A stretch of 8,176 nt of DNA from Planctomycetota bacterium. GTDB lineage: Bacteria; Planctomycetota; Phycisphaerae; UBA1845. Where the stretch lies: contig JADFRO010000118.1 in the NCBI GenBank assembly GCA_022561255.1, positions 1 to 8,176 on the forward strand. The letters run 5' to 3'. Both the position numbers and the translations under genes were made by a program. The notes beneath the pieces are model-generated. The model searched no databases. It worked only from the letters and a program-made list of their open reading frames with translations, and had not been told where the DNA came from. This document shows, piece after piece, positions 1-5,254 of this stretch (positions within the stretch are counted from its first letter, which is position 1; the number at the start of each line of letters is the position of its first letter).

Positions 1-55
1 TAAAACACGAAGCGAACTGTTGGATCGACGCGTCCATGGTCGATGTAAGGTTCAT
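1..55 (-). CDS. Start of an unidentified protein, runs off the left edge
   Basis: Only the first 18 codons are inside the window, reading MNLTSTMDASIQQFASCF with no stop before the edge. The start is supported by a very good Shine-Dalgarno sequence, AGGAGG on the minus strand (64-69), eight bases before the ATG. An ATG five bases further upstream is followed at once by TGA, so it cannot be the start. The codons mostly end in G or C, as in the neighbouring genes. The fragment is too short to assign a family, and it shows no obvious signal peptide. It diverges from the HDOD gene at 430 and may share a control region with it. The competing plus-strand frame open from the edge to about 176 has no start of its own in the window and less gene-like codon use. 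Confidence 0.5.
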   Translation of the reverse strand, partial: MNLTSTMDASIQQFASCF

Positions 56-63
56 CGCATAGG

Positions 64-116
64 CCTCCTGCCACGAGTTCTGGAAATCCGTTTCCAACAT
101 CCAGAATATCGGCAGG
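64..116 (-). promoter_or_regulatory. Leader hairpin overlapping the ribosome binding site of the left-edge gene
   Basis: In the minus-strand transcript, CCTGCC (116-111) can pair with GGCAGG (72-67), and TTCTGGA (106-100) pairs with TCCAGAA (84-78) above it. The lower stem takes in half of the AGGAGG ribosome binding site (69-64). A second pairing, GCCAC (120-116) with GTGGC (74-70), uses some of the same bases and would exclude the first. An inner repeat, TGGAAA/TTTCCA (81-86, 91-96), sits at the tip. The pairings are read directly from the sequence. A role in translation control is inference. Confidence 0.3.
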
Positions 117-414
117 TGGCCTTTTTTCGACGAACGGAAGGGGGCCGACAGAGCCTCCGAAAAAGTGCAAAACTCTAGCCTAGACACCCTCTGAGTTATC
201 GGCACGCTGAAACAGTCGTCTCCCTCATCCGACGCCGTGTCGTGCATGCGCCAGCCCAACTATCGGACCCGAAAAAACGGAAAAAGAAGTCTCAACGCCT
301 CGGTCAATCGGCACACAACCGCACACCGTCCTTCGCCGATATTCCCAGCAGGTGTTGCGGACCGAGTTCGCACGGCTCGCTACGGGCCACCGATCCGAAC
401 GCCGCTGGCACGCT

Positions 415-421
415 GAGGAAG
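415..421 (+). promoter_or_regulatory. Ribosome binding site that fixes the HDOD gene start
   Basis: GAGGAAG lies eight bases before the ATG at 430. The same frame is open upstream to a GTG at 352, but that GTG has a weaker upstream site, and the extra 26 residues are arginine-rich and look like translated spacer. Confidence 0.6.
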
Positions 422-429
422 CAACCGTC

Positions 430-1503
430 ATGGGACTTTGGGACTGGATCATCGACGCACTGACGACCGGCGACGACGGACCTTCCAGGTCTACGCCCAA
501 CGCCACGTCGAGCAGCTCCGCTACGGCTGTGCTCGACGCCCCAACCGACGATCAGCGCGACGGTGAGGCGGGATCCGATCTTGAAGAAGCGGATCGCTGG
601 TGGGCACCGGAAGGGATAACCGCGATCGACCCGATCGGGGTCGAGCTCCCCGAGCGGTCGATGCAAACGCGGGTTCTCGAAGAGAAGCTCATTTCCCACT
701 TCGACGGCCACGACCTGACCTTGCCGCCCATGCCCAAGGTCGCAGAACACGTGCTCAGGCGATTGCGTGACCCGAAGTGCAATGCTTCCGACGTCGCGGG
801 GGATCTTTCCGAGGATCAGGTCATCGCCGCGTCGGTTCTTCGGATTGCCAACTCCCCGCTCTACCGTGGCGTGACGAAGATCCTCAGCCTGCAGTCAGCT
901 GTTGCCCGGCTTGGGACGGGCGCGATTCGAACGCTGATGATGCACCAGTCCTTCCGGGCTGCGATGTTTCAGCAGAACTCCGGTGACAAGCAGCTCGCCG
1001 AGCTGATCTGGCACGGCTCGCTAGCCGGCGCCGCCATCATGCGACACCTCGCACGTATCCTCAAGCGCGACGAAGATGAAGCGTTCTTAATCGGCCTGTT
1101 GCACGACATCGGCAACGTCATCACGCTCCGCATCGTCATGGAGCACGAGCGCATGACGCACGAACCCATCGACATACCGGCGTTCGAATTTCTGTGTCAC
1201 GAAACCCACCAGGAATTCGGCGAGCTCATCACCGATGCGTGGGGTCTTCCCGACGACCTCAAGAGCCTGGTCGCCGATCACCATAGCTACCCCGAACCCG
1301 ACGACCCGCTACGAACGGAACGATTGATGTTGATCCTCACGGACATGATCAGTCAGATGCTCGGATTCGCGCCACCGGCGCAGTACGACCTGGCAAACGC
1401 CACCGTCGTGAGCGATCTTGGCCTTGCAGGCAGTCCTGACTTCGAGCGATTGCTGGCGGAGCTTCCCGAAAGTGTCGACAAAACCGTTTCATCACTTTCT
1501 TAG
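430..1503 (+). CDS. HDOD-domain signalling protein
   Basis: The 357-residue protein has one HDOD domain at about residues 94-290. HDOD proteins are relatives of HD phosphohydrolases, usually act in bacterial signalling, and have mostly lost hydrolase activity. The family pattern is clear: LPPMPKVAEHVL (98-109), then SVLRIANSPLYRG (135-147), SLQSAVARLG (153-162) and GLLHDIG (222-228). Several possible metal ligands remain: H195, H225/D226, H257, H260, H284 and H285. Residual activity therefore cannot be excluded. Residues 14-60 are rich in Ser, Thr, Asp and Ala and are probably disordered. The first residues (MGLWDWIIDAL) form a short hydrophobic or amphipathic start. There is no receiver, GGDEF or membrane domain, so its partner is not visible here. 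The gene converges on rplU and ends 66 bases from its stop. The family call is firm; the biological role is unknown. Confidence 0.9.
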   Translation: MGLWDWIIDALTTGDDGPSRSTPNATSSSSATAVLDAPTDDQRDGEAGSDLEEADRWWAPEGITAIDPIGVELPERSMQTRVLEEKLISHFDGHDLTLPPMPKVAEHVLRRLRDPKCNASDVAGDLSEDQVIAASVLRIANSPLYRGVTKILSLQSAVARLGTGAIRTLMMHQSFRAAMFQQNSGDKQLAELIWHGSLAGAAIMRHLARILKRDEDEAFLIGLLHDIGNVITLRIVMEHERMTHEPIDIPAFEFLCHETHQEFGELITDAWGLPDDLKSLVADHHSYPEPDDPLRTERLMLILTDMISQMLGFAPPAQYDLANATVVSDLGLAGSPDFERLLAELPESVDKTVSSLS

Positions 1504-1509
1504 CGCTAA

Positions 1510-1563
1510 GACACACCTCGATGGACGGGTTTTCCCGAGCCCATCCGTCAGGTGACGTGTGTC
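1510..1563. terminator. Hairpin between two convergent genes, possible two-way terminator
   Basis: GACACAC (1510-1516) pairs with GTGTGTC (1557-1563), CCT (1516-1518) can pair with AGG (1550-1552), and GATGGACGGG (1520-1529) pairs with CCCATCCGTC (1540-1549) with one wobble and one mismatch. The hairpin fills almost all of the space between the stops of the HDOD gene and rplU, so it could end transcription from both sides. Neither side has a run of T, so a classical intrinsic terminator is not proven. Confidence 0.45.
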
Positions 1564-1569
1564 GGAACG

Positions 1570-1887
1570 CTAGACTTTGATCTTCTCGACCTTGACTTGC
1601 AGGAACTTCTGACGGTGACCCTTCTGGAGGGTGAACCCCTTACGACGTGTTTGCTTTCGGATGGTGATCTTGTCGCCCTTGATCTCGCCGATGATCGCCG
1701 CCGTCACTTCCGCACCCGGCACGAGCGGCTGGCCTACCTTGGGGCCGTCCGGCAGGTCGCCTACCATCAGCACACGGTCAAACACTACCTGCTTCGCTTT
1801 TTCATCGAGATCCTTACGCTGCACCTCGAAAACCAGTCCCTCTTCGACGCGGTACTGGTGGCCACCATCGCTGATAATCGCGTACAT
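1570..1887 (-). CDS. rplU: 50S ribosomal protein L21
   Basis: This is ribosomal protein L21 (bL21), a 23S rRNA-binding protein of the large subunit. The 105 residues match the usual size of about 103. The start MYAIISDGGHQYRVEEG is typical of the family. So are the central DRVLMVGD...VGQPLVPGAEVTAAI stretch and the basic C-terminal signature TRRKGFTLQKGHRQKFLQVK. The start has a GGGAGAG ribosome binding site 11 bases upstream. In most bacteria rplU is followed directly by rpmA (L27). Here the downstream space holds only a 66-base gap and then the convergent HDOD gene, so rpmA must lie elsewhere. The gene appears to be transcribed alone from the long spacer upstream. Confidence 0.97.
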   Translation of the reverse strand: MYAIISDGGHQYRVEEGLVFEVQRKDLDEKAKQVVFDRVLMVGDLPDGPKVGQPLVPGAEVTAAIIGEIKGDKITIRKQTRRKGFTLQKGHRQKFLQVKVEKIKV

Positions 1888-1918
1888 CTTATTAAGAACT
1901 CTCCCGGCCCGCGGGCCG
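1888..1918 (-). promoter_or_regulatory. rplU leader with ribosome binding site and a GC palindrome
   Basis: A perfect 14-base palindrome, CGGCCCGCGGGCCG (1905-1918), sits just upstream of the GGGAGAG ribosome binding site of rplU and touches its edge. In RNA it could form a five-pair stem with a CGCG loop. L21 leader RNAs with autoregulatory roles are known in some other bacteria, but this is not recognisably one of them. The structure is visible; control of L21 is inference. Confidence 0.3.
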
Positions 1919-1982
1919 CATCGATTTCCGTCCTTTGGCCCGCCCGTTCAATCACAGGGCAAGGCGTAGCAAGCCCGGCAGT

Positions 1983-2008
1983 TTGACGTGATCCGCCCGA
2001 TCCGTCAA
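1983..2008. repeat. Inverted repeat TTGACG-N14-CGTCAA
   Basis: TTGACG (1983-1988) and CGTCAA (2003-2008) are exact reverse complements, about 96-121 bases upstream of rplU. Read on the minus strand, the right arm is a good -35 hexamer (TTGACG), but the best -10 after 17 bases, CAAACT, is poor. This could be an operator, part of a weak rplU promoter, or chance. Confidence 0.2.
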
Positions 2009-2065
2009 CCCCACCGACCAGCCCCGGCCAAACCCGCCACCTCCGCACGTTGCCTTCCAAGACGG

Positions 2066-2107
2066 CTACACCCCCCGCGACGGCGGGTGGTGCCGACGAG
2101 GGTGTAG
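2066..2107. repeat. Nested hairpin, part of the intergenic repeat cluster
   Basis: CTACACCC (2066-2073) pairs with GGGTGTAG (2100-2107). Inside it, CACCCCCCGC (2069-2078) pairs imperfectly with GCGGGTGGTG (2083-2092). The motif GGTGTAGGG at 2101-2109 returns at 2129-2137, at the start of the next repeat, so the two units look related. The 1888-2424 spacer shows no plausible gene; its open frames lack start signals and known motifs. Confidence 0.4.
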
Positions 2108-2130
2108 GGTGGTCATCCTGCTCACCAGGT

Positions 2131-2152
2131 GTAGGGCGGGCTATTGCCCGCC
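2131..2152 (+). repeat. REP-like hairpin, left copy of a 22-base inverted pair
   Basis: The 22 bases begin GTAGGGCGGGC and end GCCCGCC, so the unit itself folds into a seven-pair GGCGGGC/GCCCGCC stem with a four-base loop. Its exact reverse complement lies at 2281-2302. The match stops abruptly on both sides. Short, GC-rich, palindromic and intergenic are the usual properties of REP elements. No REP-type transposase gene is in the window. Confidence 0.7.
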
Positions 2153-2280
2153 GCAATTGTCGACCACGCCCGATCTGCCGGGCGCTTTACGAACGCATTC
2201 TTGACCCCGGTGAGGTGAGCATAATCGCACAAGCGGCACCAATCGTTTTGCTTTCGGACGCGATCCCTCGAGATGCCTAT

Positions 2281-2302
2281 GGCGGGCAATAGCCCGCCCT
2301 AC
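2281..2302 (-). repeat. REP-like hairpin, right copy of a 22-base inverted pair
   Basis: This is the exact reverse complement of 2131-2152, with 128 bases between the copies. It forms the same seven-pair stem. Ten bases around its right end, CCGCCCTACC (2294-2303), recur at 2336-2345, suggesting further decayed units. Two head-to-head REPs with a spacer resemble a BIME or a small non-autonomous element. No flanking target duplication was recognised. Confidence 0.7.
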
Positions 2303-2378
2303 CTCGACTACGATCAACGTTAGCTACATGCCATTCCGCCCTACCGGGCTTCGAGTAGCATCGAATGTGGGGTAACCG

Positions 2379-2396
2379 CGCGGGCTGAAGCCCGCG
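2379..2396. terminator. Perfect hairpin downstream of the methyltransferase gene
   Basis: CGCGGGCT (2379-2386) and AGCCCGCG (2389-2396) are exact reverse complements with only GA between them, giving a strong stem with a tight loop. It lies 28 bases past the stop of the minus-strand methyltransferase gene, a good place for a terminator, but no T run follows on that strand. It shares the GCGGGC/GCCCGC stem with the repeats at 2131, 2281 and 5169, so it may instead be another member of that repeat family. Confidence 0.4.
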
Positions 2397-2424
2397 GCTC
2401 GGGACGTCAGAAACGTGAAATGCT

Positions 2425-3063
2425 CTACCCGAGTGGCTCGTTGTACAACGCGCAGATGGCCATGCCCTCGGCCCAGTCGACGGACCATTTCAGGCCGAAC
2501 GACGAGAAGTGCCTCTGGTAGTCTTCGATTCGGTTGTGCCACACCTTGTCAGGCTCACGCCGGCCGGAACGGTCCGTTACGATGATCATCACGAACACGC
2601 CGCCGGGTTTGACAAACTGCATCAACCGCTTCGTGGTCGCCAGTGGCCGCTCCCGCATTAAGTCGTAATGGTAATCGCTGCATCCGCGTGCGAAGACGAC
2701 GTCGAAGCTTTCTCGGTCGACCGGGAGATCGTCGTTGATGTCGCAGCAGTAGTAGGTACTACGCGGAAAATGTTTCCTGGCCCACGCGATGCCCCTGCGC
2801 GAGCGATCCAGGCCGACGCACCGAAACCCCATCCGATTGAAAAGGTTGGTGTGGAACCCGTTGCCGCAGCCGACCTCCATGATCGTCATCCCGCGACGCA
2901 GGCCGAATCGCTTGACCAGATGACGCCGGTGCCACCAGAACTCCTTCCACGTCGAGTATTTCCAGCCGCCACGACTGTAGAACTCGTTGTAGACGGCATC
3001 GCCGCGCGTTGGGTCCGCTTCGGTTGCGATCGTCGGTGAGTTGGTTGCCGGGCAATCGGCCAT
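2425..3063 (-). CDS. Class I SAM-dependent methyltransferase, substrate unknown
   Basis: The 212-residue protein has the usual Rossmann-type methyltransferase order. The SAM-binding motif I is IMEVGCGNGFHTNLF (61-75). The acidic residue after strand 2 is D86 in VGLDRSRRG, a further acidic site is D108 in CCDINDDLP, strand 4 is FDVVFARG (120-127), and the post-motif is LMQFVKPGGVFVMI (147-160). The region before motif I is rich in Trp, Tyr and Arg (34-57) and may help bind the substrate, which cannot be named from sequence. I chose the ATG at 3063 because GGAA lies nine bases before it; a GTG five codons upstream (3078) is possible. It follows tsaB on the same strand after about 158 bases, so co-transcription is possible but not shown. 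Confidence 0.85.
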   Translation of the reverse strand: MADCPATNSPTIATEADPTRGDAVYNEFYSRGGWKYSTWKEFWWHRRHLVKRFGLRRGMTIMEVGCGNGFHTNLFNRMGFRCVGLDRSRRGIAWARKHFPRSTYYCCDINDDLPVDRESFDVVFARGCSDYHYDLMRERPLATTKRLMQFVKPGGVFVMIIVTDRSGRREPDKVWHNRIEDYQRHFSSFGLKWSVDWAEGMAICALYNEPLG

Positions 3064-3221
3064 GAGTAGAGGTTCCACGTGCTTCGGGCCGTTGCAATCC
3101 GGTCGACGCGGTTAACGCCCGTAGGCGCCAGCAAGTCCGTGATCGGGGTTGGCCTGATCTCCCTGATACCATCGGAAGGATTTTCGGACCTCTTAACGGG
3201 ATTCCCGCCTGTCTCGCGGCC

Positions 3222-4037
3222 TCAACCGGTGGAACCGGTGGTACCGGTGGTAGGTTCGTGCCGGCGTGCCCAGACCTCCTCGGCCTCCGGCGGGCGAATG
3301 TAAAGCGGGGTGAGGGTGCGGGGGTTGTCGAAGTCGTCGCGAAGGGCGCGTTCATCTCCCAGTCGAAACACGATCTCCGCGCGTGGGCGGTAGAGCCCTT
3401 CCGGAAGAATCCGCCTATTCGAGGCGTCGACACACTCTCGATGGTACGCGATCCCCTCGCCGATAACGGCACACGCGTTGCCGGTGGCGGCGAGGAAGGA
3501 TTCCGGGTCGACCTCGGACGGGTCGGACGTGGGGACGTAGCGAGGCGGCGACTTTTCTTCGGGTCCGCGTTCCGCGAGCGCTTCCGCGTTGGGCTCGAGT
3601 CTAAACGTGGCGGCGAAGAATCGCCCCCGCTTCGCGTCGAGTAAGACAGCCACTTCCGTAGGCCGAGGCGACGCCTCAGCAGCGTTTTGCGCGATCACCT
3701 CAAGGGTGGGGACGCCCACGACGAGCGCTCCCGTCGCAAAGGCGATTGTCCGTGCGGCTGTCACGGCGATACGAAGTCCGGTGAAGCTACCGGGTCCGCT
3801 GGAAACGTAGACGCAACCGACGTCGTGCGGCTCCACTCCGTGGCGCTGGCAGAGATCGTCGATGGTCGGTAGAAACTCAGCCGCGTGCGCGCGGGGGCGG
3901 CTGAATGTCTTGGCGGAAAGGATTTCCCCGGCACATCCCAGTGCAACACTTCCAATCGCGCCGGAGGTCTCAAAGGCGAGCACGTAGGGGCGTTTCGATC
4001 TGTCGAAGCGGTCGCGGCTCATCGAGGATGGGATCAT
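3222..4037 (-). CDS. tsaB: tRNA threonylcarbamoyladenosine biosynthesis protein TsaB
   Basis: TsaB is the non-catalytic partner of TsaD. With TsaE they transfer the threonylcarbamoyl group to A37 of tRNAs that read ANN codons. It has an ASKHA (actin/Hsp70-like) fold. The 271-residue frame shows the N-terminal strand VLAFETSG (19-26), the hallmark SSGPGSFTGLRI (79-90), DAKRGRFFAA (134-143), and the C-terminal LTPLYIRPPEAEE (242-254). It is somewhat longer than the usual 220-240 residues. The excess is an N-terminal extension of about 16 residues and a repetitive TTGTTGSTG tail. The start is uncertain. ATG 4037 has GGAG 11 bases upstream, while GTG 4049 and ATG 4022 are alternatives. TsaD, TsaE and RimI are not nearby. 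It diverges from the metallophosphoesterase gene across a 289-base spacer. Confidence 0.93.
   Translation of the reverse strand: MIPSSMSRDRFDRSKRPYVLAFETSGAIGSVALGCAGEILSAKTFSRPRAHAAEFLPTIDDLCQRHGVEPHDVGCVYVSSGPGSFTGLRIAVTAARTIAFATGALVVGVPTLEVIAQNAAEASPRPTEVAVLLDAKRGRFFAATFRLEPNAEALAERGPEEKSPPRYVPTSDPSEVDPESFLAATGNACAVIGEGIAYHRECVDASNRRILPEGLYRPRAEIVFRLGDERALRDDFDNPRTLTPLYIRPPEAEEVWARRHEPTTGTTGSTG
3224..3250. repeat. Three tandem copies of a 9-base unit at the tsaB 3' end
   Basis: AACCGGTGG occurs at 3224-3232 and 3233-3241, followed by TACCGGTGG at 3242-3250. On the minus strand this encodes the Thr/Gly/Ser-rich tail of TsaB, and the first copy overlaps its TGA stop (3222-3224). Because the unit is nine bases, gain or loss of copies keeps the reading frame. 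Confidence 0.8.
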
Positions 4038-4185
4038 ACAACTTTGCACTCCGTTCGACAGCCCGTATGGCTAGCACGCCCAAAGGCTCTCCGCACGCGG
4101 CGGTTAGGCCCTAGCGGGGACTTCAAGCGGGGTGGTGCGGTCGCCTTTCCGACCCTGCGGCTGCGCGCTGGGGGCTTCGAGGTCA

Positions 4186-4214
4186 TTGACGCGATGGCGT
4201 AGGGACAATACAGT
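4186..4214 (+). promoter_or_regulatory. Likely sigma-70-type promoter for the metallophosphoesterase gene
   Basis: TTGACG (4186-4191) is followed after exactly 17 bases by TACAGT (4209-4214). These match the -35 consensus at five of six positions and the -10 at four of six, with ideal spacing. The start site would be near 4221, giving a leader of roughly 105 bases. This is the best promoter match I found in the window. The rest of the 289-base divergent spacer (4038-4326) shows no gene and no strong structure. Confidence 0.45.
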
Positions 4215-4326
4215 TTCCGCCCGGGCGAAGGAAGGCGCGGCCCCGTAGGCATCTCCCAACGATGCGCCACGGGTTTTAAGGAAATCGAGGCGAATCCTCC
4301 GGCGCAGCGTGGTCAAGTAATCAGAG

Positions 4327-5151
4327 ATGTTTGCAGTCATATCGGACATCCATGGCAACCTCGAAGCCCTCGAGGAAGCGCTCAAAGACATCGACCGCCG
4401 GTCGATCAAAGTGATCTATTGCCTGGGCGACATCGTCGGGTATGGCGCCAGTCCCAAGGAGTGTCTCGACACGATCATCGATCGTTGCGAGTTCTCCCTC
4501 TGCGGCAACCACGACCAAGCCGTGTTCTACGAGCCGATGAATTTTAACGTCGGCGCGGAGCGGGCGGCCTATTGGACACGTCAGGTGCTCGAGGACGAAT
4601 CGACAAAACCCGAGCGTGATCGCCGGTGGGAGTTTCTCGGACGAATGCCGATTCGGCGGCAGGAGAAGGGGTTGCTTCTCGTTCACGCTTCGCCACGACG
4701 CCCTGTCAACGAATACTTGTTTCCGGAGGACGTCTACACCAACCCCGGGAAGATTCTCGACAACTTCCGTCGTTTGGAAGACGACCAGCTAGCTTGTCTG
4801 GTCGGACATACCCACGTGCCCGGCGTGTTTCTCGATGACCCGTGCTTTGACCCGCCGGATGAACTCGCGGAGATGGGCGTTTACACGATTACATCGGATG
4901 AGCAGGCGATCATCAACGTCGGTAGCATCGGTCAGCCTCGCGACCGCGATCCGCGTTTGTGCTACGCCGTGATCTATGAAAAGGGCGAGGCGCCCGAAGG
5001 GCACGATCTGCCCAACGTCGGCGAGGACGAAAACTACTTGACCACGGAATTCGTGCGTCTCGAATACGACGTGGAAAAAGCGGCCCAAAAGATCTACGAC
5101 GTGCCCGATCTCGACGACTTCCTGGGAACGCGTCTTTTCGAGGGTCGTTGA
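4327..5151 (+). CDS. Calcineurin-like metallophosphoesterase (YfcE-type family)
   Basis: This 274-residue protein belongs to the two-metal phosphoesterase superfamily. All the metal-binding motifs are present in order: SDIHGN (6-11, ligands D7 and H9), GDIVGYGASP (34-43, D35), GNHD (60-63, N61/H62), LVHASPR (118-124, H120) and VGHTHVP (159-165, H161/H163). A late motif NVGSIGQPRDRDPRLCYAVI (197-216) is typical of the single-domain family that includes YfcE-like phosphodiesterases. The substrate cannot be told from sequence. There is no signal peptide, so it should be cytoplasmic. The start at 4327 fits the family, with the first strand beginning directly at the N-terminus, although the ribosome binding site is poor. 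yidC follows after 103 bases on the same strand, so the two may be co-transcribed. Confidence 0.92.
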   Translation: MFAVISDIHGNLEALEEALKDIDRRSIKVIYCLGDIVGYGASPKECLDTIIDRCEFSLCGNHDQAVFYEPMNFNVGAERAAYWTRQVLEDESTKPERDRRWEFLGRMPIRRQEKGLLLVHASPRRPVNEYLFPEDVYTNPGKILDNFRRLEDDQLACLVGHTHVPGVFLDDPCFDPPDELAEMGVYTITSDEQAIINVGSIGQPRDRDPRLCYAVIYEKGEAPEGHDLPNVGEDENYLTTEFVRLEYDVEKAAQKIYDVPDLDDFLGTRLFEGR

Positions 5152-5168
5152 TAGACGACACCCGGCTG

Positions 5169-5184
5169 GCGGGCGGTAGCCCGC
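5169..5184. repeat. GCGGGC/GCCCGC hairpin between metallophosphoesterase and yidC
   Basis: GCGGGC (5169-5174), loop GGTA, GCCCGC (5179-5184). The stem core is the same as in the repeats at 2131-2152, 2281-2302 and 2379-2396, and a TAGCCCGC string is shared with the 2281 copy. It lies 17 bases after the metallophosphoesterase stop and has no T run, so it is better read as a REP-like unit than a proven terminator. Confidence 0.5.
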
Positions 5185-5254
5185 GATTCACCTTGGTCTT
5201 GTGCCTCGCGGCGTGAACCGTTTGCGTCGCTTTGTGATTTCTACGAAAGCAACA

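Larger units (their letters stand above)
56..429. promoter_or_regulatory. Divergent spacer with four CCGATA-type motifs
   Basis: This 374-base stretch between divergent starts shows no convincing gene. It contains TATCGG at 107-112, 197-202 and 261-266, and the reverse complement CCGATA at 336-341. The two outermost sites share a longer identical core, GCCGATATTC, at 104-113 (minus) and 335-344 (plus), so each points toward the gene on its own side. The site at 196-203 reads GCCGATAA on the minus strand, which equals the -10 element of sigma-28 (FliA) promoters. A matching TAAA -35 element 15 bases upstream is not clear at any of them. They could be promoter elements, repressor sites or chance. 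Confidence 0.25.

Noticed and set aside
1..176. Plus-strand frame open from the left edge
   Set aside because: It is rich in Arg and Lys with irregular codon use, and it overlaps a minus-strand start that has a near-perfect ribosome binding site.
406..423. Possible sigma-54 promoter (TGGCACG) before the HDOD gene
   Set aside because: The -24 half fits, but the -12 half (GGAAGCA in place of TTGCA/T) does not, and the site is too close to the start codon.
1552..1986. Plus-strand open frame opposite rplU
   Set aside because: It is a shadow of the L21 gene and its upstream region, with no ribosome binding site or recognisable motif.
2759..3472. Minus-strand open frame of 237 codons spanning parts of tsaB and the methyltransferase
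   Set aside because: It is in a different frame from both recognised genes, its composition is Arg/Ser/Pro-rich, and it shows no family motif.
4050..4326. Short frames in the spacer between tsaB and the metallophosphoesterase
   Set aside because: They have no start signals or motifs, are Arg/Pro/Ala-rich, and overlap the likely promoter at 4186-4214.
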